The notes under the pieces are model-generated. The model was not told the origin of the DNA and did no database searches. It saw only the letters and a list, made by a program, of their open reading frames with translations. The translations under genes were made by a program, and so were the position numbers. Of a stretch of 64,000 nucleotides of DNA, positions 28,734-36,914 are shown piece by piece. Source of the DNA: Nocardioides rubriscoriae (lineage in GTDB: Bacteria > Actinomycetota > Actinomycetes > Propionibacteriales > Nocardioidaceae); the NCBI RefSeq assembly GCF_008087085.1, contig NZ_VIYJ01000001.1, forward strand, positions 663,134 to 727,133, given 5' to 3'. Positions within the stretch are counted from its first letter, which is position 1. Every line of letters starts with the position of its first letter.

Positions 28734-29495
28734 GTGACCCAGGTCGACCACCCGACCCCGACCCGCCGCGAGCGCCAGCGCGAGGCGACCTTCGCCGAGA
28801 TCGTCGACGCCTCACGCGCCGTGCTCACCGAGGGCGCCGAGCTGTCGTTGCGTGCGGTGGCGGCCCGGATGGGCATGACGGCCCCGGCGCTCTACCGCTA
28901 CGTCGCGAGCTACCAGGACCTGGTCGACCTGGTCGCCTTCGAGATCGACAAGGCCGCCACACTGACGTTCCGGGCCGCGGCCGACCGGCTCGACCCCGAC
29001 GACGCCCCGGGCCGGCTGATCGCGGCCGTGACCGAGTTCCGGATGTGGGCGCTGGGCCACCCGCGCGAGTTCGGCCTCGTCTTCGCCAACCCGGTCGCCG
29101 ACGCGGCGTGCGTGCGCCGCGAGATGAACACCCTGGCGTCCTCGGGCCACCTGATGACCGACCTGATCCACGACGTGTGGGAGCAGCGCCCGTTCCCGGT
29201 GCCGGCGCTCGACTCCCTGCCCGAGCCCGTGCGCGAGGCGCTCATCGACCCGCTCATCCCGGCAAAGGTCGAGCGGATCCCCTACGAGCAGCGCGGGCTC
29301 GTCTGGGTCTACATGCAGGGCTGGACCCAGCTCTACGGCGTGGTCACCCTCGAGGTGATGGGCCACATGGACCCGCGAGTCATCGAGAGCGGCGAGATGT
29401 ACCTCGACGTCGTACGCCGCTTCGTGCCGACGATGCGGCTCGAGGACGAGCTGCCGCGGCTGGAGGCGCTGGTCAGGGCACGCCTCAGGTCATGA
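28734..29495 (+). CDS. TetR-family transcriptional regulator
   Basis: 253 residues. The N-terminal helix-turn-helix runs RRERQREATFAEIVDASRAVLTEGAELSLRAVAARMGMTAPALYRYVASYQDLV in pieces; the recognition helix is ALYRYV. The C-terminal part is the WHG/TetR_C-type ligand domain. GGAGA lies 4-8 bases before the GTG. It is transcribed away from the MMPL transporter, the usual arrangement for a repressor that is released by the exporter's substrate. Confidence 0.88.
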   Translation: MTQVDHPTPTRRERQREATFAEIVDASRAVLTEGAELSLRAVAARMGMTAPALYRYVASYQDLVDLVAFEIDKAATLTFRAAADRLDPDDAPGRLIAAVTEFRMWALGHPREFGLVFANPVADAACVRREMNTLASSGHLMTDLIHDVWEQRPFPVPALDSLPEPVREALIDPLIPAKVERIPYEQRGLVWVYMQGWTQLYGVVTLEVMGHMDPRVIESGEMYLDVVRRFVPTMRLEDELPRLEALVRARLRS

Positions 29496-29496
29496 C

Positions 29497-30195
29497 TCAG
29501 GGCGTGACGCGGGCCAGCATCTCGTCGACCCACAGCGGGACCAGCGTGCCGGCCGGGCCCTGGCGGGACTCGTGGAAGAACGAGGTGCCCTCACTGGGCT
29601 GCAGGTTGAGCTCGAGGGTGCGCGCGCGGTGGCGGGCGGCGTACTGGACGAAGCCGGCCGCCGGGTAGACCGCACCCGAGGTGCCGATCGACACGAACAG
29701 GTCCGCGCGCTTGAGCTCGTGCATGATCGCGTCCATGTCGTAGGGGATCTCGCCGAACCACACGACGTCGGGGCGCAGCTCGGTCACCCCGCAGCCGGGG
29801 CACGGCGGCAGGTCGACCAGGGTGCGGTCCCACGGGAAGCGACGCTCGCACGCCCGGCACAGCGCCGAGCGCAGCTCGCCGTGCATGTGGTGGACGCGCG
29901 TCGAGCCACCGCGCTCGTGGAGGTCGTCGATGTTCTGGGTGACGAGGAACAGGTCGTCACCGAGCACGTCCTCGAGCCGGGCGAGCGCGACGTGGGCGGC
30001 GTTGGGCTCGACGTGGGCCAGCGAGGCGCGGCGGGCGTCGTAGAACTCCTGCACCATCGTCGGCTGGCTCTCGTAGGCCTCGGGGGTCGCGACGTCCTCG
30101 ACGCGGTGGCCCTCCCACAGCCCGTCGGCGTCGCGGAAGGTCGGCACCCCGCTCTCGGCGGAGATGCCGGCACCGGTCAGGACGACGACTCGCAC
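29497..30195 (-). CDS. cobB: Class III sirtuin, NAD-dependent protein deacylase (CobB-like)
   Basis: 232 residues. NAD-binding blocks are LTGAGISAESGVPTFR and TQNIDDLHERGG, the catalytic His is in HMHGEL, and the zinc ligands are CRAC and CPGC. The pair Tyr52 and Arg55 (FYDARR) is the YxxR motif of class III sirtuins, which prefer succinyl- and malonyl-lysine. GTG at 30195 is chosen because AGGTGAG lies just upstream and the protein then starts at the first Rossmann strand. The methyltransferase gene upstream ends 4 bases away. Confidence 0.88.
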   Translation of the reverse strand: MRVVVLTGAGISAESGVPTFRDADGLWEGHRVEDVATPEAYESQPTMVQEFYDARRASLAHVEPNAAHVALARLEDVLGDDLFLVTQNIDDLHERGGSTRVHHMHGELRSALCRACERRFPWDRTLVDLPPCPGCGVTELRPDVVWFGEIPYDMDAIMHELKRADLFVSIGTSGAVYPAAGFVQYAARHRARTLELNLQPSEGTSFFHESRQGPAGTLVPLWVDEMLARVTP

Positions 30196-30199
30196 CGGC

Positions 30200-30841
30200 T
30201 CACCTAACCAGATCAGGAGCCGGTCCGAGCACCGCGACCACGTAACCGTCGTCGGCCCGCCACGTCTCACCGGCCCACGTGCCCCACCGCTGGAGCTCGC
30301 CCAGGCCGGCCGCGGCGGCCGCGGCCAGGAACTCGTCGAGCCCGGTGACCGGGCACCCGTCGGGCAGGTGGTCGGCGTCGGTGCCGAAGCCCGCGACGAG
30401 CACGCCGTCGGGCGCGACGTGCGCGGCGAGCCGCACGCAGGTGGCCTCGAGCGTGCCGTCCTCGAGCAACGGCACCACGTTGCCGGCGAGCAGGACGACG
30501 TCGTAGCGCTCGCCCAGGTCGAGGGTGGCCAGGTCGGCCACCCGCCAGTCGAGGGCCGGCGCCTCCTCGCGCGCGACCTCGACCATCGCGGCGTCGACGT
30601 CGCAGCCCGCGACGTCGTAGCCCAGCTCGGCCAGGCGTACGGCGACCCGCCCGGTCCCGCAGCCGGCGTCGAGCACCCGGGTTGTGCGGCCCGGGGCCGC
30701 CGGACGCAGCCGCGCGACGAACGACGCCTCGCCGTGCACGTCGGCGCCCTCGGCGGCGAGCCGCCGGAAGCGCTCGGCGTACTCCTCGGCGTAGGACTCG
30801 CCGGCGCTCGCGCGGGCGACCTCCTGCCAACGTCGGCTCAC
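30200..30841 (-). CDS. Class I SAM-dependent methyltransferase
   Basis: 213 residues. Motif I is VLDAGCGTGRVAVRLAE, followed by the acidic strand VAGCDVD and motif IV-like VVLLAGNVVPLL. The substrate is not recognisable. The GTG start overlaps the stop of the upstream membrane-anchored gene by 4 bases, and its end is 4 bases from the sirtuin start, so the three genes are likely one transcript. Confidence 0.82.
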   Translation of the reverse strand: MSRRWQEVARASAGESYAEEYAERFRRLAAEGADVHGEASFVARLRPAAPGRTTRVLDAGCGTGRVAVRLAELGYDVAGCDVDAAMVEVAREEAPALDWRVADLATLDLGERYDVVLLAGNVVPLLEDGTLEATCVRLAAHVAPDGVLVAGFGTDADHLPDGCPVTGLDEFLAAAAAAGLGELQRWGTWAGETWRADDGYVVAVLGPAPDLVR

Positions 30842-31422
30842 GGGGTCGCTCCTGTCGTGTTGGGGGTCGGGCTGGGGGTCGAGCGGGGCATCGGCGGGGG
30901 GGACGTCACGCCGGAGTAGCCGGCCGCGGCGAACCGCGTGGTCGGCCGCTGCGCCCTGGGGCCGCCGACGCCGACGACGCACGAGCGGCCGCCGTGGTTC
31001 TCGACGAACACGCGGAAGGTCCGGTCCTCGTCCTCGAGGCCGTCCTCGTCGCTGCTGATGGCGATCACGAAGGACCCCGAGGACCCCTTGTCGACGTCGC
31101 TGACGTCGGCGGTCACGGCGGGCGCCTGGACGCCGGAGAGCGTCTGCCAGCGGATGATGGTCGACTCGACGGCCATCCGGTAGAGCTCGATCGGCTGGTC
31201 GCAGAGCAGGTCGACGCCCCCCTGGACGTCGAGCTCCTCGGTCACCGTGAGCGCCAGGTCGGCGACGTCCTGCACCGACGTCGCCTCGGCCGGCGCGGCC
31301 CCCTCGTCGACGAAGAGCCGGACGACGGCGACACCGGCGAGCGAGACCATCACGGCGCCGACCACGACCCACGGCAGGACGGTGAGCGCCCGTCCGCGGC
31401 GGCCCTGCACGCCCTGCGTCAT
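30838..31422 (-). CDS. Membrane-anchored protein of unknown function
   Basis: 194 residues: a basic N-terminus, one membrane helix (LPWVVVGAVMVSLAGVAVVRLF, residues about 15-36), then an extracytoplasmic domain of mixed alpha/beta pattern (about 45-150) and a Pro/Ser/Thr-rich tail. The layout resembles the NTF2-like membrane proteins found beside Mce genes, and it does lie 45 bases downstream of an Mkl-like ATPase gene on the same strand, but the match is only general. Confidence 0.6.
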   Translation of the reverse strand: MTQGVQGRRGRALTVLPWVVVGAVMVSLAGVAVVRLFVDEGAAPAEATSVQDVADLALTVTEELDVQGGVDLLCDQPIELYRMAVESTIIRWQTLSGVQAPAVTADVSDVDKGSSGSFVIAISSDEDGLEDEDRTFRVFVENHGGRSCVVGVGGPRAQRPTTRFAAAGYSGVTSPPPMPRSTPSPTPNTTGATP

Positions 31423-31467
31423 GCGACCAGTGAACCAGCCGCGCGGGCGTCGTCCCCGCGCACCCTG

Positions 31468-32421
31468 CTAGGCGCCGACGGTCATGTTCATGCCCGGGTC
31501 GAACGATCCGGGCGGCGGGGTGACGCCGTTCTCCTGGCACCACGTGCCGGCCGGTCGCTGACCCCGGCGGGGGATGCCGTTGGAGGGCTCCTGCTGGATC
31601 GGGATGGGCGGCAGCGGCGGAAGCTCCTGGCCGGACTCGGCCGCCAGCTCGTCGGCGTCCTTCTCCTCCGACATGCCGATCGGTCCCACCCGCTGGGCGT
31701 TGAGGAACTGCCGCACCACGGGCTCCTCCGAGCTCAGCAGCATCTCGCGGGGCCCGAACATCGCCAGGTGGCGGTGGTAGAGCAGGCCGATGTTGTCGGG
31801 CACCGTGCGCGCGGTGTTGATGTCGTGGGTCACGATCAGGAACGTCGCGTCGATCTGGGTGTTGAGGTCGATGATGAGCTGGTTGAGGAACGCCGTGCGC
31901 ACCGGGTCCAGGCCCGAGTCGGGCTCGTCGAACAGCACGATCTCGGGGTCGAGCACCAGCGCCCGGGCCAGGCCCGCGCGCTTGCGCATGCCGCCGGAGA
32001 TCTCACCGGGCAGCTTGTCCTCGGCCCCGAGCAGACCGACCAGGTCCATCTTCTCCATGACGACCTCGCGGATCTGCGACTCGGACTTCTTGGTGTGCTC
32101 GCGCAGCGGGAAGGCGACGTTGTCGTAGAGGTTCATCGACCCGAACATCGCGCCGTCCTGGAACAGCACGCCGAAGAGCTTGCGGATCTCGTAGAGCTCC
32201 TTCTCGGGGCACGAGGCGATGTCGGTGCCCTCGATGACCACCGCACCGCTGTCGGGCTTGAGCAGCCCGATGATCGTCTTCAGCAGCACCGACTTGCCGG
32301 TGCCCGACGGACCCAGCATCACGCTGATCTCGCCGGCTGGGACCACGAGCGACACGTCGCCCCAGATCATCTGCTTGCCGAACGACTTGGTCAGGTGGTC
32401 GATCTTGATCTCAACGCCCAT
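31468..32421 (-). CDS. Mkl/MlaF-type ABC transporter ATPase
   Basis: 317 residues. Walker A is GPSGTGKS, the signature is ISGGMRKR, Walker B is IVLFDEPDSGLDP and the switch is VTHD. The start MGVEIKIDHLTKSFGKQMIW and the ISGGMRKRAGLARAL form of the signature are those of the ATPase of Mce/Mla lipid transporters. ATG at 32421 is chosen to match these homologues. The C-terminal 60 residues are Pro-rich (LPPLPPIPIQQ). No permease (YrbE) or Mce gene is adjacent, so the ATPase probably works with Mce operons elsewhere, as Mkl does in mycobacteria. Confidence 0.85.
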   Translation of the reverse strand: MGVEIKIDHLTKSFGKQMIWGDVSLVVPAGEISVMLGPSGTGKSVLLKTIIGLLKPDSGAVVIEGTDIASCPEKELYEIRKLFGVLFQDGAMFGSMNLYDNVAFPLREHTKKSESQIREVVMEKMDLVGLLGAEDKLPGEISGGMRKRAGLARALVLDPEIVLFDEPDSGLDPVRTAFLNQLIIDLNTQIDATFLIVTHDINTARTVPDNIGLLYHRHLAMFGPREMLLSSEEPVVRQFLNAQRVGPIGMSEEKDADELAAESGQELPPLPPIPIQQEPSNGIPRRGQRPAGTWCQENGVTPPPGSFDPGMNMTVGA

Positions 32422-32603
32422 GCCGGGAGCCCACTTGTCGGTCTGCACCGCCGACACGGGTTGTCGAGGGAGTCGTCCGTCCAGGAGCACCGGTGGGTCG
32501 GGTCGAGTGGCCGTCGAGGAAGTTGTCGCCAGGGTAGCCCTCCTCCCGTCACCGCGTGGCAGGCTCGAGCCGGACCCTCGCACTCGGAGTCAGGAGACCC
32601 ACG

Positions 32604-33479
32604 ATGAGCCCCACCCCCCTCGACCTTCCCAGTGCCGGCGGCGTGACCGTCAAGGCCTACCGCTGGGACCCCGTCGGCGACCCGGTCGCCGTCGTACGGC
32701 TGACGCACGGGATGGGCGAGCACGCCCTGCGCTACGCCCCGCTCGCCGGGGCCCTGACCGCGCGCGGGTACGTCGTCTACGCCCAGGACCACCGCGGCCA
32801 CGGCGCCACCATCGCGGCCAACAACGGCGAGCCCGGCGTCATCGGCGCCGACGGCTGGACCGAGCTCGTCGCCGACGTCGCCCGGCTCGGCGACCTGGCC
32901 CGGGCGGCGCACCCCGGCCTGCCACACGTGCTGCTCGGACACTCGATGGGGTCGTTCGCGACCCAGCAGCACCTGCTCGACCACAGCGGCGACGAGAGCG
33001 CCGTGGTGCTCACCGGCACCGCCGTGCTCGACCTCCTCGAGCCCGCGCTCGACCTCGACCAGCCGCTCGACCTCGCGATGTTCAACGCGCCCTTCGCCCC
33101 GGCGCGCACCGACTACGACTGGCTCAGCCGCGACGAGGCCCAGGTCGACGCCTACGTCGCCGACCCGCTGTGCGGCTTCGGCCTCGACGGCGCAGCCGGC
33201 AAGCAGATGTTCGTCGCCGCGCGCCGGATGGCCGACCCGGACGCCGTCGCCGCGATCCGCCACGACCTGCCGGTCCTCGTCGCCGTCGGCGACCAGGACC
33301 CCGTGGGCGGCGGCCTCTCGCTGGTCCACGCCCTCGTCGACCGCTACACCGCCGCGGGCCTCACCGACGTGACGCTCAAGGTCTACCCCGGCGCCCGCCA
33401 CGAGGTCTTCAACGAGACCAACACCGACGAGGTCGTCGGCGACGTGGTCCGGTGGATCGAGGAGGCGCTCGCGCGATGA
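32604..33479 (+). CDS. Alpha/beta hydrolase, monoacylglycerol-lipase-like
   Basis: 291 residues of the serine aminopeptidase S33/monoacylglycerol lipase group. The nucleophile elbow is LGHSMGSF, preceded by YAQDHRGHG, and followed by the Asp in VAVGDQDPV and the His in GARHEVFNE. Substrates are probably lipid esters. GGAG lies 8 bases before the ATG. The stop overlaps the start of the next gene (ATGA). Confidence 0.85.
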   Translation: MSPTPLDLPSAGGVTVKAYRWDPVGDPVAVVRLTHGMGEHALRYAPLAGALTARGYVVYAQDHRGHGATIAANNGEPGVIGADGWTELVADVARLGDLARAAHPGLPHVLLGHSMGSFATQQHLLDHSGDESAVVLTGTAVLDLLEPALDLDQPLDLAMFNAPFAPARTDYDWLSRDEAQVDAYVADPLCGFGLDGAAGKQMFVAARRMADPDAVAAIRHDLPVLVAVGDQDPVGGGLSLVHALVDRYTAAGLTDVTLKVYPGARHEVFNETNTDEVVGDVVRWIEEALAR

Positions 33480-34207
33480 CGACCTATTCCGACACCCAGG
33501 AGTTCGAGGGCGCGACCTTCGTCAAGGCGAGCCTCAAGGGCGCCACCCTGCGCTTCTCCGACCTCAGCGGCGTCACCATGCGCAGTGTCGACGTGGACGG
33601 TCTCGACATCGACAGCCACGACCTGTTCTTCGGCAGCCTCGTCGTCAACGGGGTCGACGTGGTGCCGCTGGTCGACGCCGAGCTCAATCGGCGGTTCCCG
33701 GGTCGCGAGCTGCAGAAGTCGCAGACCCCCGAGGGGCTGCGCGACGGCTGGGTCGCGGTGCAGGCCGCCTGGGCGACCACGGTCGCCGACACCCCGCTCG
33801 AGCTGTGGGACGCCCACGTCGACGACGAGTGGTCCCTGGCCCAGACGCTGCGCCACCTGGTGCTGGCGACCGACGCCTGGCTGCGCGGGGCGATCCAGCG
33901 GGTGCCGCAGCCGTTCCACGAGCTCGGCCAGATCTTCACCGGCGCCGGCGAGATGGGCTTCGACACCTCGATCTTCCGCACCGACGCACCGACCCGCGAC
34001 GAGGTCCTCGCCGTACGCGCCGAGCGGCAGCGGCTGGTCACCGACTTCCTCGCCACGGCGACCCCCGAGCTGCTGGCCGAGGAGCGCGACAACCCGTGGG
34101 GCGGCGGCGACTGGCACCCCACCGTCGGCGACTGCGTCCGGATCATCCTCGAGGAGGAGTGGGCGCACCTGCGCTACGTGCGCCGTGACCTCGCGCTGCT
34201 CGGGTGA
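33476..34207 (+). CDS. Pentapeptide-repeat and DinB-like fusion protein
   Basis: 243 residues. Residues 1-60 carry pentapeptide-like repeats (FEGATFVKASLKGATLRFSDLSG), and from about 80 on there is a DinB/YfiT-type four-helix domain: DDEWSLAQTLRHLVLATDAWL holds one metal His and HLRYVRRDL another. DinB proteins include thiol-dependent transferases such as those using mycothiol; mshC in this window shows the cell makes mycothiol. Activity is unknown. It is translationally coupled to the hydrolase gene. Confidence 0.75.
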   Translation: MTTYSDTQEFEGATFVKASLKGATLRFSDLSGVTMRSVDVDGLDIDSHDLFFGSLVVNGVDVVPLVDAELNRRFPGRELQKSQTPEGLRDGWVAVQAAWATTVADTPLELWDAHVDDEWSLAQTLRHLVLATDAWLRGAIQRVPQPFHELGQIFTGAGEMGFDTSIFRTDAPTRDEVLAVRAERQRLVTDFLATATPELLAEERDNPWGGGDWHPTVGDCVRIILEEEWAHLRYVRRDLALLG

Positions 34208-34219
34208 GACCGGAGGGCC

Positions 34220-34915
34220 ATGACCGGGCGCCGGTCGGCATACCCTGCGGTGGTGAGGGTCGTTCGGGTCGTGCTCGTCGTCGGGGGATGGCTTGCGGCT
34301 CTGGCCGGCGCGAACCTGACGATGGCTCCGGTCGAAAGCGCCCAACGCCCCTGCGGACGGGCCTATGAGCTGGCTCTGCTCGGTCGCGACCCCACCGACC
34401 TCGACCACCCGGTGCGCACAGCGGCTGAGCAGCTGTCTGCCTGTCGCCACGAGGCTTTCCTCTCGACCGGGGTCGGGTGCACTCTCCTGGCCTTGGCAGG
34501 GGTGCTTCTGTTCTTGGTCTCACGCACCCGCCGACGGCCTGACCCCGGCGTCGGTGACCCCAGGGCAGGGATGTCTCGAACGTTCGTCTGCCTTACTGCG
34601 ACCGCACTGGTCCTGGCGTTCGCGGTGCTCACGTTCGCTCCTGCGTCCGTCACGGTCGACTCCTTCACGCGTGCATGCGAACCGCCCCCCACAGGGCTCA
34701 CGAATCGTGGGCCTGGCATGCCCATGAACGAGGCGAGGGTCAGCGTCACGGCGCGGGCCGATTGTGTTGCGCAGACGCGGGAACGGACGGCGCTGCTGTT
34801 GCTGAGCATGGCGGGGGCAACTGCGGTGCTGACCACGGTCTCGTCACGGCGGCGTCTTGTCGATGACGCCTTGCCGGACCCGGACCCCTCTCATCGCGTC
34901 TCCCTGACGGGCTGA
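34220..34915 (+). CDS. Four-helix membrane protein of unknown function
   Basis: 231 residues with four hydrophobic segments at about 12-35, 85-102, 120-143 and 195-210. Two pairs of cysteines lie in the loops. GGAGG lies 4 bases before the ATG at 34220; a GTG at 34253 with a TACCCT box 7 bases before it is another possible (leaderless) start. Codons here use A and T in the third position more often than the neighbours, so the gene may be a recent arrival. No family is recognised. A hairpin follows at 34957. Confidence 0.6.
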   Translation: MTGRRSAYPAVVRVVRVVLVVGGWLAALAGANLTMAPVESAQRPCGRAYELALLGRDPTDLDHPVRTAAEQLSACRHEAFLSTGVGCTLLALAGVLLFLVSRTRRRPDPGVGDPRAGMSRTFVCLTATALVLAFAVLTFAPASVTVDSFTRACEPPPTGLTNRGPGMPMNEARVSVTARADCVAQTRERTALLLLSMAGATAVLTTVSSRRRLVDDALPDPDPSHRVSLTG

Positions 34916-34956
34916 CCTGCGCGAACCGCGCCCGCCTGCCCCTCGTCGTGGCCGCA

Positions 34957-34975
34957 CACCCTGGGCACCAGGGTG
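34957..34975 (+). terminator. Hairpin downstream of the membrane protein gene
   Basis: CACCCTGG-GCA-CCAGGGTG: a perfect 8-bp stem with a 3-base loop, 41 bases after the stop codon at 34915. Confidence 0.6.
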
Positions 34976-35110
34976 GGGCGTACCGCAGGTGGGGGCACGC
35001 GGGTCACGGCACCTTCCGCTGCGCAGCGGGGTCGCTACGCGAGTGCAGTACCGAGGTGTCAGAGGGCCGCTCGAACGCTCATCGGCAGGACCGCTCAGCC
35101 CGCAGCATGG

Positions 35111-35429
35111 TCAGGCGAGTCTCGAGGATGTTGTGGCTAGTGCAACGAGGGTCGGTCCAGGCTTGTGAGGGGCCACGTCGGCCAAGCGGGACACAGCCCA
35201 CTGGCCAGGCTTCTGAGCCAGGGTCATGAACTCGAAGCGGGCCGCCTCGGCTCCGGTGGTAGACAACAGATGGGCGCTCACACCGAGGGTCGAATAGGCC
35301 TTCCAGAATTCGTTGCTCTCGTGCTGAGTGACCGAGACCGAGGCCCCCTCGCGATCTGCCTCGACGCGCGTGCCGACCTCGATCCGCTCAAGGTGACGCT
35401 CCAGGTGCGAGATCCGGGGGGACTTGCAC
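35111..35429 (-). pseudogene. Frameshifted minus-strand gene, about 105 residues, unknown family
   Basis: The minus strand is open from 35434 to the TGA at 35111-35113 and shows coding-like codon use (GC-rich third, AT-richer second positions), but has no in-frame start. A GTG at 35429, with GAGG 3 bases upstream and a TAGGGT box at 35468-35463, lies one frame off. Removing one base of the run of six C (35416-35421, plus-strand G) joins that GTG to the open frame and gives exactly 106 codons, starting M/V-QVPRISHLERHLERIEVG. The product would contain NEFWKAYSTLGVSAHLL and end in a polar tail. This is a disabled gene, a sequencing error or a slippage switch. No family recognised. Confidence 0.55.
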
Positions 35430-35656
35430 CTACCTCAGCCGGTAGCCATCCCAACGATCGTCACCCTAGGCCGGAGGTCGGTCAGGTGCTGTCGTCGACG
35501 CAGATCGCGGAGCACGACCGCCGGCGTGACGCCCGCCGCGCGGCATGACCAGACGCAGCGACCAAGACCGCGCCCGGGACTACCTCCAGCGAGGAACGAA
35601 CGCCAGATTGGTCCATTTTTCCTGCCCTCGCGGTGGCGCGATGGCGGAAGTCAGCA

Positions 35657-35677
35657 TATAATCGAACACATGATCCC
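35657..35677 (+). promoter_or_regulatory. TATAAT -10 box with a half-conserved SOS (LexA) box at the HNH start
   Basis: TATAAT (35657-35662) ends 7 bases before the ATG, so the mRNA is probably leaderless. Overlapping it, TCGAAC-ACAT-GATCCC (35662-35677) matches the actinobacterial SOS box TCGAACnnnnGTTCGA fully in the left arm and in 3 of 6 bases in the right arm. The -35 region is poor. Confidence 0.55.
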
Positions 35678-36902
35678 CTCCGAGCTCCTCCCTGACGCGC
35701 CTGCCGCCTGCGTCGACGAGCTCGAGGAGATCGAACGGCTCAAGGGTGCGCTGTGCGCCCGACAGGCGCGCCTGGTCGCCCAGCTCGCCGAGCTGTCTCC
35801 GGGGTCGTCCGACAGATCCTTGGGTGGCGAGGTGGGGATGGCCCGCCACGAGTCCCCGTCGCGCGGACGGCGTCTGCTGCGTCTCGGGCGGTCGCTGGTC
35901 CACGACCACCCCGAGGTGCTGGGGCTGCTCCAGTCCGGGGAGATCAACGAGGCGCGGGCCGAGCTGGTGTGCACCGAGACCCGCGACCTGGCCGCAGCCG
36001 ACCGCCGTACGGCGGACCGCGAGATCGCCGAGCGGCTGCGCGAGCAGCCCGGGCTCGGCGACCGCGACGTGGCCGACCTGGCGCGGCGGGTCGCGTTCCG
36101 CATCGACGCCACGACCGCCGAGCGGCGCCGCATGCGGGGGCACGCCGAGCGTCGCGTGTGGTCGCGCACCCACGGTGACGGCACCGCCACGGTGTCCGGG
36201 CGGATCGCCGACCACCAGATGGTCGCGATCATGGCGTCCCTCGGCCACCGCGCCGAGACCCTGCGCGCCAGCGGGTGCGACGACCGGTCGCGCGCGCAGA
36301 TCGTCGCCGACCTCTTCGTCGAGCGACTCACTGGCCAGGCCACCGCCACCTCGACGCCGGTGCGCATCGACCTCGTGGTCCCCGCCGAGACGCTGCTGGG
36401 CGGCGGCGACGAGCCCGGCGAGGTCGCCGGCCTCGGTCCGGTGCCCGCCCAGGTCGCCCGCGACCTGGTGCACGCCTCGCCCGAGCAGGCCACGGTGATC
36501 CGGCGCCTGTTCGCCGACACCGACCACCTGGTGGCCATGGAGTCGCTGTCGCGACTCTTCAGCGGGTTGCTCCGCCAGTTCCTCGAGCTGCGCGACCGGC
36601 GCTGCCGCACCCCGTGGTGCGACGCCCCGATCCAGCACGGCGACCACGTCCGGTCCGTAGCGCGCGGCGGGGCGACCTCGAGCCACAACGGGCAGGGGCT
36701 CTGCCTGGGCTGCAACCTCATGAAGGAGGAGCCCGGCTGGGAGCACACCGTCGTCTCCGACGACGTGGTCGAGGCCCACACCGTCGAGGTCACCACCCCC
36801 ACCGGACACCGACATCGCTCCACCGAGCCCCGACCCCCCGGGGCCGACCCGCGCGACCACTACGTGCAGACCCGACCCGGGGTCTACTCCCTCATCGCCT
36901 GA
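35670..36902 (+). CDS. DUF222 (13E12-repeat) HNH endonuclease domain protein
   Basis: 410 residues. The N-terminal DUF222 domain covers about 1-300 (LLQSGEINEARAELVCTETRDL). The C-terminal HNH domain has CRTPWC, GDHVRSVARGGATSSHNGQGLCLGC and NLMKEEPGW: two CxxC-type zinc pairs around the His-Asn-His core. These proteins occur in many copies in actinobacteria and are thought to be mobile; their target is not known. In mycobacteria several are SOS-induced. The start ATG is fixed by the TATAAT box. Confidence 0.88.
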   Translation: MIPSELLPDAPAACVDELEEIERLKGALCARQARLVAQLAELSPGSSDRSLGGEVGMARHESPSRGRRLLRLGRSLVHDHPEVLGLLQSGEINEARAELVCTETRDLAAADRRTADREIAERLREQPGLGDRDVADLARRVAFRIDATTAERRRMRGHAERRVWSRTHGDGTATVSGRIADHQMVAIMASLGHRAETLRASGCDDRSRAQIVADLFVERLTGQATATSTPVRIDLVVPAETLLGGGDEPGEVAGLGPVPAQVARDLVHASPEQATVIRRLFADTDHLVAMESLSRLFSGLLRQFLELRDRRCRTPWCDAPIQHGDHVRSVARGGATSSHNGQGLCLGCNLMKEEPGWEHTVVSDDVVEAHTVEVTTPTGHRHRSTEPRPPGADPRDHYVQTRPGVYSLIA

Positions 36903-36914
36903 GGACACGCCCGA

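Larger units (their letters stand above)
34916..35656. other. Long gene-poor stretch with a frameshifted gene
   Basis: About 750 bases without an intact gene. It holds a hairpin (34957-34975), a minus-strand gene broken by a frameshift (35111-35429) and, between 35470 and 35656, no convincing gene. A 38-codon open frame at 35545-35661 has no good ribosome site. The base composition is less GC-rich in third positions than the flanks. Confidence 0.6.

Noticed and set aside
35400..35440. Stretch ggggggacttgcacc looking like the T-arm of a tRNA on the minus strand
   Set aside because: No acceptor, anticodon or D-arm can be formed around it.
35438..35545. Minus-strand open stretch ending GMATG before the frameshifted gene, perhaps an upstream domain of it
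   Set aside because: It lies in a different frame, upstream of the TAGGGT box, and has no clear start or recognisable domain.
34948..35548. Plus-strand open frames at 34948-35229 and 35165-35548
   Set aside because: They have no ribosome site, and the codon pattern of this stretch favours the minus-strand frameshifted gene.
35424..35669. Possible N-terminal extension of the HNH protein by about 80 residues
   Set aside because: The extension is Arg-rich and unlike the DUF222 family, and a TATAAT box lies 7 bases before the ATG at 35670.
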